DNA of 64,000 nt. Source: Aquabacter sp965279295. Its GTDB lineage: Bacteria > Pseudomonadota > Alphaproteobacteria > Rhizobiales > Xanthobacteraceae. Positions within the stretch are counted from its first letter, which is position 1; each line of letters starts with the position of its first letter. Shown one piece after another: positions 45,227-53,241 of this stretch. Location: assembly GCA_965279295.1 (NCBI GenBank), contig CBDIHQ010000016.1, one strand, 5' to 3'. The notes below the pieces were generated by a model that did not search any database, had not been told where the DNA came from, and saw only the letters and a list, made by a program, of their open reading frames with translations. The translations under genes and the position numbers were made by a program.

Positions 45227-46681
45227 TTATTTGTCGGAGGTCAGCGCCACTTGGGGGCGCGGTGTGTCCATGGGCGCGTTAAGAGACATCTGCGGCGCAG
45301 GAGAAACCGGTTGGGACGCCGTTGGCGCGGCCGGGGCGTTTGCGGTGACGGCGGGGTTGGGGGGGCTGGCCTGCGGCGCGGCCGCCGTGCCGGCGGGGGC
45401 ACCGAAATCCTTGTTCAGCGTGCTCATGAGGCTCATCATCTTGCCAAGCACGAGTTCCAGGCGGGCGGCATCTGTCGAGCACATATCCATCGCGGCGGTC
45501 GGGCTGGAGGTCGCGGCATAGCGGATGGCGCTGAGGTTCTTTTGATAATCGCGGGTGGCTTCCTGCCAGATCTGGTCGGTGTTCAATTCCCCGCTGAACT
45601 TTTCCTCGATCTGCCGCATGCGCTGTTTGAAGGATTCCATCCGGTTTTGCGGAATTCCTTCGACGCGCGTGCCCTTCAGGGCCTCACCGCACGCCAGGAT
45701 GCGGGAATATTGGAAATAGACCTTCTGGATAGAGGATGCCTGCCCGGCGCGGATCGCGGCCTTTTCGGCAAGTTCAAGGGCAGGGAGGTTCCGCACCTGC
45801 CAGTCATCCCTGAGGCTGGTGTAGATTTCCTCCGCCAGTGGCACCTCGTCGGCGGCTTTCACGAACGCCATGTAATCGAACGTCAGCGCCGAACTGGCGG
45901 CATCTGTGGCCGCCTTCGCAATGACCGGCTGCGAGAGGCTCGCGGGGACAAAGCAATCGATGCGCTCCCGCGTCGGGTATTTCACCACCCAGGCGAATGA
46001 TTTCTGCCGTTCTTCACGGAACGTCCGACCCATGGCCGCCAACGCATCGTAATATTTATAGAGGTTGAGGCACGCGCCCTTCATCTCCAGCGGCGTGAGG
46101 GGTTGCTGAAGCTGCATGGTCAATTTGCCGAGGGCGGAGGAATATCCCGAAAATTCCAGGCACTTAGCGATTTTCTCATTTGTGACGTGACTGACGTCGA
46201 TCTCCGCCACGTATTTCTTGCCGCCGAAATCGGCGCCGAGAAATTTGGAGGTGATGACCTGCAAGAGCACAATGCGGCTCTGGCTCGTCAGGGCGCGCTG
46301 GCGCTCGACCGGACCCATGCCGTTTTCGGCCGCGAAAGAGGCAAGCGCGATGAAATAGCCGGGGTCAATTGCGGAGTCCGAAAGGTATTCCCAATTCTTC
46401 GGCAGCGGGACAATGCCGCGCCGGGCGCGGTTGTCCACGTCGAAGTAATTGGAAAGACGAATAAAATCCGAGTTGTTGAAGAAGGTGACATCACCCTTCG
46501 GCGGGCGGCCCACACTGGATGTGTTGATGAATGGCCCGACCATGCCGTCGCGGCGGCAGACAAGCTCCACCGCTATATTGCCGTCCTGGACTTTGGATAG
46601 CGGGATAGAAATGCGGTCTTCCGAGGCGTAGCCAAGGGTGCACGCGATAAGCGTGAACAGGAGGCTTGCCCATATGCGCAT
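45227..46681 (-). CDS. Periplasmic protein of unknown function
   Basis: 484 residues with a signal peptide (MRIWASLLFTLIACTLGYAS). The mature protein is mixed alpha/beta with several dispersed cysteines (AVELVCRRDG, IAKCLEF, MKGACLNLY, ERIDCFVPAS, ILACGEAL) and a Pro/Ala-rich C-terminal linker (about 430-484). No recognised domain. It is divergent from the RiPP operon start, sharing a 256-bp intergenic region of low GC; whether it belongs to that system is unknown. Confidence 0.7.
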   Translation of the reverse strand: MRIWASLLFTLIACTLGYASEDRISIPLSKVQDGNIAVELVCRRDGMVGPFINTSSVGRPPKGDVTFFNNSDFIRLSNYFDVDNRARRGIVPLPKNWEYLSDSAIDPGYFIALASFAAENGMGPVERQRALTSQSRIVLLQVITSKFLGADFGGKKYVAEIDVSHVTNEKIAKCLEFSGYSSALGKLTMQLQQPLTPLEMKGACLNLYKYYDALAAMGRTFREERQKSFAWVVKYPTRERIDCFVPASLSQPVIAKAATDAASSALTFDYMAFVKAADEVPLAEEIYTSLRDDWQVRNLPALELAEKAAIRAGQASSIQKVYFQYSRILACGEALKGTRVEGIPQNRMESFKQRMRQIEEKFSGELNTDQIWQEATRDYQKNLSAIRYAATSSPTAAMDMCSTDAARLELVLGKMMSLMSTLNKDFGAPAGTAAAPQASPPNPAVTANAPAAPTASQPVSPAPQMSLNAPMDTPRPQVALTSDK

Positions 46682-46937
46682 CCACTAACACCCCTCAGGG
46701 GTACTACTATAATACCAATGTTACCAAAGTCTTTATTTCTCCGCAATGTAAAATATTTGGCCAACATCATTGTGACACTAATTTGATCGCGAAACTGCCT
46801 GAAGCACTTTAAATACGCTTTAAGGTAGAGGTGGCGGTCGGAATTTCATCGCTGATGTGCATGTTGGCCTTGCATCCCACCGGCTAGAAAACATGAATTC
46901 CTAAGCGGGAGCATTGCTGTGCCACCTGTCGCGCGTT
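46682..46937. promoter_or_regulatory. AT-rich divergent intergenic region before the RiPP operon
   Basis: 256 bp of clearly lower GC than the surroundings between a minus-strand secreted protein gene and the plus-strand PqqD-like gene. It contains the 6-bp dyad ACCCCT-C-AGGGGT (46690-46702) and tracts such as TACTATAATACC that could serve as a -10 element. Promoters for both directions should lie here; none can be fixed by eye. Confidence 0.4.
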
Positions 46938-47249
46938 ATGCGGGCTGAGTTGGAAACAAGCGGGCGGGCGATGCAACTCCACCTGGGCAGCACTGTTGTG
47001 GCGGAGCCGGCCATTCTTTCCGCCGATGTGAATGGCGAACTGGTCCTCATGGATGCGGTATCCGGCAAGTATTTCTCATTCGAAGGTGTGGGCGCTGATA
47101 TCTGGCGTGCCCTCAATGCGCCCATGAGCGTGGACGCCCTCTGCGCGAAGCTGACGTTGGAATATGACGCGCCCTCCGAGCAGATCAGGCAAGCAACTCT
47201 CAAGTTCCTTGAGGATATTGCCGGTCGCGGCCTGATCAAGGTGGTGTGA
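46938..47249 (+). CDS. PqqD-like RiPP leader-binding protein (lasso-peptide B1 type)
   Basis: 103 residues from the ATG at 46938; a TTG at 46914 and an ATG at 46971 (92 residues) are alternatives. The PqqD fold is clear: AILSADVNGELVLMDAVSGKYFSFEGVGADIWRALNAPMSVDALCAKL, then an ILKFLEDIAGRGLIKVV-like end. In lasso biosynthesis the split B1 protein recognises the leader of the precursor and hands it to B2. The stop overlaps the next start (TGATG), so B1 and B2 are translationally coupled, the normal arrangement for split B proteins. Confidence 0.85.
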   Translation: MRAELETSGRAMQLHLGSTVVAEPAILSADVNGELVLMDAVSGKYFSFEGVGADIWRALNAPMSVDALCAKLTLEYDAPSEQIRQATLKFLEDIAGRGLIKVV

Positions 47250-47686
47250 TGCGCGCGCGGCTTCAGGCAGCGGAGGTTTTCCTGGCCCTTGCCGTGGCGT
47301 GGCTGTTGGTGTTCGTGCTGCCGTTCCGCCTGCTGTCCCGGCGGCTCGGAACGGCTCCGCCGACGGCGGAACATGCCAAGGCGCCACCGCCACGCAATCT
47401 CGAAGCGGCGCGCGCACTCTCGCGGCGCATTGTACGCTTGGCTCCGCGGTTTCCCGGCAAGACCACCTGCCTGGTCCGCGCGGCCGCCGGCTGGCTGCTG
47501 CTGGCGCGGCGCGGGGTGCCCTGCGTGGTGCGGTTCGGGGTGCGAAAGAGCGACGGGGTCTTGGAAGCCCATGCCTGGCTTCTGGTGGGAGATCACGAGG
47601 TTCTCGGCGGCGAAGGCGCGCAGGGCTTCGTGCCGATCGCTGATCTTGGCGGCGCGCGCCGCGCGGTGCCTTTGCCATGGCGCTGA
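47249..47686 (+). CDS. Lasso-peptide B2-type transglutaminase-like leader peptidase
   Basis: 145 residues. An N-terminal hydrophobic helix (about 10-28) precedes the transglutaminase-like core. The catalytic Cys is in GKTTCLVRAAAGWLLLARRGVPCVVRFGVRK (Cys about 74), the His in LEAHAWLLVGD (about 108) and the Asp about seven residues on. The C-L-x-R...RRGxP...RxGV...AHAW pattern is that of B2 proteins, which cut the leader from lasso precursors. It overlaps B1 by one base and the kinase-like gene by 1-10 bp, so the four genes form a tight operon. Confidence 0.85.
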   Translation: MRARLQAAEVFLALAVAWLLVFVLPFRLLSRRLGTAPPTAEHAKAPPPRNLEAARALSRRIVRLAPRFPGKTTCLVRAAAGWLLLARRGVPCVVRFGVRKSDGVLEAHAWLLVGDHEVLGGEGAQGFVPIADLGGARRAVPLPWR

Positions 47687-48609
47687 TGAGCTATCGCGTA
47701 TCCGGCCTGACACTCAGGTCCGCGCGGCCCCTACCATATCTGACAGCCCTGCCGGATCGCGCGGGGGTGCCTGACGTGCTCATCGACTTCGCGCCGCTTC
47801 CTCCGCTTTCCCAGGTGCGAACCGTGGGGCTGTTCCGCCTCCACGCGGGCGATGTCGTGGATCTTGTGGTGTCGGATGCGCTGGCGATCCGCATCTCACA
47901 GGGCGGCAGGATGACCGTCGATGCCGGCGAGGGCGTTCCCTCCGGCGATTTGCAGACCTTCCTGTTCGGTCCGGCCTTCGCCGTCCTGCTCCACCAGCGC
48001 GGCCAGCCGCCGCTGCATGCCGGGGCGGTGCGGATCGGCGATGGAGTGATTGCCGTGGCGGGGCACAGCGGCGCGGGCAAGTCGACACTGGTGCGCGCCT
48101 TGATGCGCCGGCACCACCTGTTGTTCAGCGACGACCAGATGGTGGTCGAGGCGGCGACCGGCCTTGCCCACGCGGGCATGCCGGCAATGAAGCTGTGGGG
48201 CAAATCGGCAGCCCTGTTCGGGCAGGCGACCGAGGGGGCGCCGCGGGTGCGGGCCGACCTCGACAAATATCATTTCGACGCCGCCGCATCCTTTGCCGGG
48301 CAGAGCGCACCCTTGAGGCTGATCTGCGTGCTCTGCGCCGACCCTTTGCTCACGCATCCCAACGCGGTGCGGCTGGCAGCGGCGGAAGCGGTCGCCACCC
48401 TCGGCCAGTTTTCGCATTACGGTTTTGTCGCGGATGCGATGGGCGGGCGGCCCGCCATCTTCCGCTGGGCGGCCATGCTTGCCGGGCGAACGCCGGTCTA
48501 TCTTGTGCGTCGGCCAGATGATCTTGCGCGCCTGGATGATCTCGCCGATCTCGTGCTTGACCTTGCGGCGCGGCACGGCGCGATGGCGAGCGAGATGCAG
48601 GACTTATGA
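47677..48609 (+). CDS. HPr-kinase-like ATPase, putative RiPP tailoring kinase
   Basis: 310 residues from the ATG at 47677; the ATG at 47686, which overlaps the B2 stop as TGATG, is an equally good start. The P-loop is GHSGAGKST (129-137), followed by LLFSDDQMVV (149-157), whose aspartates occupy the place of the HPr-kinase catalytic acid region. Before it lies PPLHAGAVRIGDGVIAVAG. Homologues in paeninodin-type lasso clusters phosphorylate the C-terminal serine of the precursor; the candidate precursor here ends in Ser. The gene lies between B2 and the cyclase. Confidence 0.82.
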   Translation: MALMSYRVSGLTLRSARPLPYLTALPDRAGVPDVLIDFAPLPPLSQVRTVGLFRLHAGDVVDLVVSDALAIRISQGGRMTVDAGEGVPSGDLQTFLFGPAFAVLLHQRGQPPLHAGAVRIGDGVIAVAGHSGAGKSTLVRALMRRHHLLFSDDQMVVEAATGLAHAGMPAMKLWGKSAALFGQATEGAPRVRADLDKYHFDAAASFAGQSAPLRLICVLCADPLLTHPNAVRLAAAEAVATLGQFSHYGFVADAMGGRPAIFRWAAMLAGRTPVYLVRRPDDLARLDDLADLVLDLAARHGAMASEMQDL

Positions 48610-48664
48610 TCCGCGCCCCGCGAACAGGCGTTTGCCGCGCCCGAAGCCGTAAAAGGCTCTCAGC

Positions 48665-50617
48665 GTGAGCGCCATTTGCGGCCTCTGGCATTTCAATGGC
48701 CGGCCCGGCGCGGGCGAGGGATGTGCAGGGATGCGCCGCGCCCTCGCCATCTATGGCGCCGCGCGGTCCGGCCAATGGGACGGCGGCGGCCTGGCGCTCG
48801 GTGTGCAACTCGCGCGTCTGGTGCCGGAGGATATTCACGACCGCCAACCGCTGACCGGGGGCGGGGGGCGGTTCACGCTGGTGGTGGACTGCCGCATCGA
48901 CAATCGGCCGGACCTTGCGGCGAGCCTTTCCATCTCTCCCGAGGCGGCGCGCGTGATGGCGGACGCGGATTTCGTCCGCGCCGCCTGGGAAACATGGCAG
49001 GAAGGCGCGCTTGATCGCCTCGTCGGCGACTTCGCGCTGGCGGTGTGGGACGCGGAGCGCCGCTGCCTGCATCTCGCCCGCGACTTCCTCGGCAAGCGGC
49101 CGCTATTCTATCATCAGGGACCGGGATTCTTCGCATTCGCCACCATGGCGAAGGGCATACATGCGCTATCCGACGTGCCGCTCGAGCCGGACCTCGATAC
49201 GCTAAGGGATTATCTCGCCTTGGCACCGCAGCGCGGCCCCGGCAGCTTCTTCGCACAGATCAGCCGGGTGGAGCCGGGCACGCTGGTGACGGTTCACGCG
49301 GACGGGCGGGTCGAACAGCGGGTTTGGTATGATTGGAACGCGAAGCGCGAGGTCCGCTATGCCTCGGACGGGGAATATATCGAGGCATTCCGCGCCACCT
49401 TCGATCGTGTCGTCAGCGATTGCTTGCGGTCGACGGGGCCGGTCGGGTGCCACCTCAGCGGCGGCTTCGACAGCTCTGCGGTGGCCGCGACAGCCGCCGC
49501 CGCTTTGGCGAAACGCGGGCACACGCTGACGGCCTATACACATGTGCCGTTGCGGGGCGTGGAGTTGGACGAGCCGCGCGACCGCTTCGGAAACGAGTGG
49601 CCGTTGGCGCAGGCGTTGGCGCGCAAGTATCCCAATATCGAGCATCTGGCTGTGGAGGCTGCGAACCGCGAGATCGGTGGCGACCTCGACGCGCAATACT
49701 ATTATTACGAATATCCCGCGCTCAACCTCTGCAACCTTGTGTGGATGCGCGAGATTTCCCAGACTGCGGGGCGGCAGCGGCAGACGGTGTTGCTTACCGG
49801 GGCGATGGGAAACATGACCATCAGCCTCAGCGGGCAGGAGCGGCCCGCAGAATTGTTTCGGGCCGGCCACTTCGCGACGTGGTTTCAGGAAAGCATGGCC
49901 CTGACCCGGCATGGGCATTCGCTGGCGAGTGCGTTCTTCGGCCGGACCTTTGCCACCATGCTTCCCGGCCCTGCGGTTCATTTCCTGAAGCGGCTACGTG
50001 GGCACCCGGGGCAGGGGCTGACGCAGGTCTCAGCCTTGCGGCCTGATCTCATGGAGAGCCAGGCTTTCCGCGATCGGATGCGGGCGCTCGACTATGACCC
50101 TTCATACCGTCCATGGCCCAGCATTCGCTCCATGGCGCAGTTCGTTCTGCGTCGCATCGATCTGCACGGGCAGGAGCACAAAGGGGATCTCGCGGGGTTC
50201 GGCGTCGACCAGCGCGATCCGACCTCCGATCGCCGGCTGGTGGAACTGGCGCATGGAATGCCGTCCAACATGTTTCTGCGCAACGGCCAGAGCCGGTGGA
50301 TGTATCATCAGGCTTTCGGGGAGAGAGTGCCTGAGGAAATCAGGCTGGAAAAACGCAGGGGCTATCAAGCCGCCGACTGGGCGGTGCGCGTCCGCCGCGC
50401 CGCGCCCGCGCTGAAACAAGAAATCGCCCGCGCATCACAAGGGCGATTTGCGCCCGATCTTCTGGATATGGCGCACCTGCAAGCCACAGCCGACACGCCC
50501 CTGCGCGAAGGGGCGTTGGATCAAGCAACCACCACGGCGCGCAGGTTAAAATTTCTGCGTGCCGTATCGGCTGCGGGTTTCATGCGAAAATTTGAGAAAA
50601 TAAACTTCGATCTATAA
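48665..50617 (+). CDS. Asparagine-synthetase-like protein, putative lasso macrocyclase
   Basis: 650 residues from a GTG at 48665. The N-terminal domain resembles class II glutamine amidotransferase (MSAICGLWHF...DGGGLALGVQ...LVVDCRIDNRPDLAASL), but the Cys is residue 5, not the processed N-terminal nucleophile at position 2. The ATP-pyrophosphatase domain is intact: CHLSGGFDSSAVAATAAAAL (SGGFDSS at 265-271), then LARKYPNIEHLAVEA and TGAMGNMTISLSGQE. In lasso clusters the homologue activates an Asp/Glu side chain as the AMP ester and closes the ring on the core N-terminus. It is the last gene of the operon, 55 bp after the kinase gene. Confidence 0.85.
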   Translation: MSAICGLWHFNGRPGAGEGCAGMRRALAIYGAARSGQWDGGGLALGVQLARLVPEDIHDRQPLTGGGGRFTLVVDCRIDNRPDLAASLSISPEAARVMADADFVRAAWETWQEGALDRLVGDFALAVWDAERRCLHLARDFLGKRPLFYHQGPGFFAFATMAKGIHALSDVPLEPDLDTLRDYLALAPQRGPGSFFAQISRVEPGTLVTVHADGRVEQRVWYDWNAKREVRYASDGEYIEAFRATFDRVVSDCLRSTGPVGCHLSGGFDSSAVAATAAAALAKRGHTLTAYTHVPLRGVELDEPRDRFGNEWPLAQALARKYPNIEHLAVEAANREIGGDLDAQYYYYEYPALNLCNLVWMREISQTAGRQRQTVLLTGAMGNMTISLSGQERPAELFRAGHFATWFQESMALTRHGHSLASAFFGRTFATMLPGPAVHFLKRLRGHPGQGLTQVSALRPDLMESQAFRDRMRALDYDPSYRPWPSIRSMAQFVLRRIDLHGQEHKGDLAGFGVDQRDPTSDRRLVELAHGMPSNMFLRNGQSRWMYHQAFGERVPEEIRLEKRRGYQAADWAVRVRRAAPALKQEIARASQGRFAPDLLDMAHLQATADTPLREGALDQATTTARRLKFLRAVSAAGFMRKFEKINFDL

Positions 50618-50667
50618 ATGATGATACCAATTCGGGCGGACGAATCTCAGCTAGTCTTTCCTCCGAC

Positions 50668-50814
50668 TTAAGAGAAAAGAGCCCCGTCGGTATTGTCGCT
50701 GCTTCCGTTGAGAGTCAGATCGGGAACGGGTATCTCGATGCAAATGGGGGAGGACCACAGTTTTTTATCGACCTGCGGTGAGCTTATCGCGTCGTTAGGC
50801 TCCGTTCCTGGCAT
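50668..50814 (-). CDS. Candidate 48-residue lasso-type RiPP precursor with C-terminal Ser
   Basis: A short gene facing the 3' end of the cyclase gene. Its ATG (50814) follows an AAGGAGAG ribosome binding site six bases upstream, one of the best in the window. The product begins MPGTEPNDAISSPQVDKKLW; the KKLWSSPI segment (17-24) is the aromatic/Pro motif that PqqD-like proteins read in lasso leaders. A Thr at 34 (DLTLNG) would be at -2 of a core starting at Asn36 and ending SSDNTDGALFS; Asp43 would then close an 8-residue ring (7 if Gly37 is residue 1). The last residue is Ser48, the expected kinase target. Only 12-13 core residues is very short. Confidence 0.72.
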   Translation of the reverse strand: MPGTEPNDAISSPQVDKKLWSSPICIEIPVPDLTLNGSSDNTDGALFS

Positions 50815-51008
50815 GTCTCACTCTCCTTCAGGTTGCAGGTAAAAATAACAAGCTTTTCGTGCGCCGCGCAACCCAGGGTTAAGGCAGATGTGCGCCTTAT
50901 AAAAAGTATTATATTACCTTTTATGCAACTTAAAATAGAATGCATAATTTAATGCTTTTATAAGATGCATATCCGCTGCATAGTCCGTCCAGCGTTGGGG
51001 AGTTGGAA
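50815..51008. promoter_or_regulatory. Divergent AT-rich promoter region between precursor and collar genes
   Basis: 194 bp separating the minus-strand precursor from the plus-strand collar genes. The half next to the collar genes (50890-50985) is strikingly AT-rich for this genome, with repeated ATGCAT/TGCAT units (ATGCATAATTTAATGC, AGATGCATATCCGCTGCATAG) and TATAAA-like boxes. The layout suggests shared control of precursor and collar genes. Confidence 0.5.
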
Positions 51009-51545
51009 ATGGAACCTTTTCTCGGCGAAATCCGCATGTTTGCCTTGCCGTTCGTGCCAAAGGGTTGGGCCGCCTGCAACGGCCAGATCCTGCAAATCAG
51101 CCAGAACCAAGCCCTGTTTGCGATTTTGAACACGAGCTTCGGCGGTGACGGCAAAACCACATTTGCCTTGCCGGATCTTAGCGGCAGGACCCCGGTGTGC
51201 ATCGGGCAAAACGCCCACGCAACAAGCTATGCGGTCGGGGATAAATTCGGCTCCGCGAGCGTCGCGCTCGCCGCCAACGAGATGCCCTCCCACACGCATA
51301 CGGTTGTTGTCGATCCGACCGAGAACAGTCAGACCCCTGCGCCCACGGGAAATCTGTTGGCCAAGGTGCACAAAACCTTGGTCAGCACGATCAATATTTA
51401 CTCGACCGATGGTTCGGCTCTGGTCGCTCTGAACGCCGCCACGATCGGTTATACCGGCGCAGGCGAGCGCCATAACAATATGCAGCCATACGCCGTTGCC
51501 TCGTTCTGCATCGCCGTGGTGGGGGTTTACCCAAGTCAATATTGA
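51009..51545 (+). CDS. Tail-collar domain protein 1 (microcystin-dependent protein-like)
   Basis: 178 residues from the ATG at 51009 behind TTGGGGAG. It has the complete collar signature: EPFLGEIRMFALPFVPKGWAACNGQ (3-27), ILQISQNQALFAILNTSFGGDGKTTFALPDLSGRTPV, a central SHTHTV segment (about 98) and a C-terminal GAGERHNNMQPYAVASFCIAVVGVYP. Such proteins share the fold of phage short-tail collar domains but occur in bacteria outside prophages, often in threes. First of three tandem copies here; 17 bp to the next. Role unknown. Confidence 0.88.
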   Translation: MEPFLGEIRMFALPFVPKGWAACNGQILQISQNQALFAILNTSFGGDGKTTFALPDLSGRTPVCIGQNAHATSYAVGDKFGSASVALAANEMPSHTHTVVVDPTENSQTPAPTGNLLAKVHKTLVSTINIYSTDGSALVALNAATIGYTGAGERHNNMQPYAVASFCIAVVGVYPSQY

Positions 51546-51562
51546 ATTCGTTGGAGCCTTTC

Positions 51563-52096
51563 ATGGATATGATGCTCGGAGAGATTCGACTTTTCGCTGG
51601 CAATTACGCGCCGAATGATTGGACATTGTGTAACGGGGATATGCTCAGCATCAGTGAGTATACAGCCTTATTTTCATTGATCGGGACCATGTGGGGTGGA
51701 GACGGCATCAATACGTTTGCTGTTCCTGATTTGCGCGGCCGCGTTCCGATTGGACCGGACGGTGGCACCTATCGTGTCGGCGGCGCGGGAGGCAGCGAAA
51801 CGGTGCGGCTTTCCGAGGCCGATTTGCCATCTCACACGCATGCATTTTTTGCGTCCAAGGCGGCTGCGACAACGCAGGATCCGAGCGACGCTTTGCTCGC
51901 GACGGTGACCAACGGCACCGGCACTTCACCGCCGACCGCGCTCTACGGGCCGGCAACACTGACGCATGTTGCAATGGATGCCCAAGCCATCCGCCTGTCA
52001 AAAGGGGCGGCAGGCGAGCACACCAATTGCATGCCCTCCATGGCTCTGAACTTCATCATCGCGCTGAGGGGCAATTATCCCATAAATCCCGGCTAA
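51563..52096 (+). CDS. Tail-collar domain protein 2
   Basis: 177 residues from the ATG at 51563 after TTGGAGCC. Paralogue of the preceding gene: MMLGEIRLFAGNYAPNDWTLCNGDMLSIS (3-31), GTMWGGDGINTFAVPDLRGRVPIG, DLPSHTHAFFAS (about 95) and GEHTNCMPSMALNFIIALRGNYPINPG. Sequence identity with copies 1 and 3 is moderate, so the triplication is old rather than a recent duplication. Confidence 0.88.
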   Translation: MDMMLGEIRLFAGNYAPNDWTLCNGDMLSISEYTALFSLIGTMWGGDGINTFAVPDLRGRVPIGPDGGTYRVGGAGGSETVRLSEADLPSHTHAFFASKAAATTQDPSDALLATVTNGTGTSPPTALYGPATLTHVAMDAQAIRLSKGAAGEHTNCMPSMALNFIIALRGNYPINPG

Positions 52097-52152
52097 CAGA
52101 TCGCCCAAACCGCTTCGCGATATTCCGGCCAAACCGCTCGATTGAGGTTCAA

Positions 52153-52698
52153 ATGTCTGAAGCTTATTTAGGAGAAATTCGTACATTTCCCTACAATTAC
52201 GCTCCATCTGGGTGGATGTTGTGTGACGGTCAAGTTTTAGATATGCAAAAATATATGCCATTGTTTTCTGTCATTGGAAATCGATTTGGCGGCGATGGCG
52301 TGAAGACGTTTGCCTTGCCCAATCTGGCAGGGAAGATTGCCGTCGGCGCGGGTGACGGCGTAGGGCTCACGCCGCGACTGCTGGGAGCGGAGTGGGGGAT
52401 GGAGCGTGTTTCTCTTTCTTCCGATCATCTGCCGCCTCACCGGCACGCTCTTACCGCCGTGGTAAACAGCAGCGCGACCGGAGTAAAAGCGCCCTCGGAT
52501 ACGGTGATGATCGGACGGACGGTGAACCAGGCGAATTTCTCCACCGACAACAACGTGTCGCAAATCGCCAGCAGTCTGAATGACAAAGCCGTGTCATACG
52601 TCGGCGGCACGGAGAGCCACGAAAACCGCCAGCCGGTGTTGGGAATACGCTTCTGTATCTGCGTTGAAGACGGTGAGTACCCGGTTAAACCAGACTGA
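52153..52698 (+). CDS. Tail-collar domain protein 3
   Basis: 181 residues from the ATG at 52153 after TTGAGG. It repeats the collar plan: AYLGEIRTFPYNYAPSGWMLCDGQ (4-27), PLFSVIGNRFGGDGVKTFALPNLAGKIAVG, HLPPHRHALTAVV (about 97) and SHENRQPVLGIRFCICVEDGEYPVKPD. Base composition is lower in GC than the genome average, as for the whole collar group. It is followed after 22 bp by a GNAT gene that is broken. Confidence 0.88.
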   Translation: MSEAYLGEIRTFPYNYAPSGWMLCDGQVLDMQKYMPLFSVIGNRFGGDGVKTFALPNLAGKIAVGAGDGVGLTPRLLGAEWGMERVSLSSDHLPPHRHALTAVVNSSATGVKAPSDTVMIGRTVNQANFSTDNNVSQIASSLNDKAVSYVGGTESHENRQPVLGIRFCICVEDGEYPVKPD

Positions 52699-52720
52699 TG
52701 ACATAAGGTCAGGGGAATGC

Positions 52721-53241
52721 ATGTTTTTCACGCCCGGACCCCTCGGCCATGGCATGCACCTGCGCCCACAAAGGCCGCTCGACCTTCCGTTCGTTGCGGA
52801 TTTGTATGTGGCCCACCGCTGGGAGGACATCCGCTTGGCGTCCGGCTGGCCGGATGACGCGCGTTCCTGAAGGATCAGGAGCAGCTCCAGTGGCGCAACT
52901 ACGCCACCCGTTATCAGGATGCCCAGTTCCTCATTCTTGAACAGTGCGGGAAGCGCATCGGCAGACTCTATCTCTGCCACTGCGATCCCGGTGAATTGTG
53001 GATTCTCGAATTAGGCCTACTTCCGGCATTCCAAGGGCAAGGTTTCGGCCGTGCTTTGATCTCAAAGATCCAGCGTTTCGCTGATGCGATCGGCGCATGC
53101 TGCTCATTGCATGTGGAGCCGTCAAATCCTGCCCTGCGGCTCTACACTCGTCTCGGCTTCGAGGTGGCGGAGGCGACCGAACCCTATCTCCTGATGCGAT
53201 GGCATCCCGCGCGAGGGTGCGGCGCTATACGTGCCGGGTGA
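52721..53241 (+). pseudogene. GNAT-family acetyltransferase interrupted by a one-base deletion
   Basis: The frame from the ATG at 52721 (MFFTPGPLGHGMHLRPQRPLDLP) reads to GWPDDARS and stops at 52868-52870. The next frame carries the continuation without a break: AFLKDQEQLQWRNYATRYQDAQFLILEQ, ELWILELGLLPAFQGQGFGRALISKI (the acetyl-CoA loop QGQGFG) and HVEPSNPALRLYTRLGFEV. A single missing base in the GACGCGCG tract at 52856-52863 explains the shift; restoring it gives about 174 residues. True pseudogene or sequencing error. It follows the collar trio and ends 17 bp inside the convergent gene. Confidence 0.82.

Noticed and set aside
51009..52698. Prophage or tailocin remnant
   Set aside because: The three collar proteins are the only phage-like genes; there is no capsid, portal, tail tube, integrase or lysis gene, and the trio is a recurrent bacterial arrangement outside prophages.
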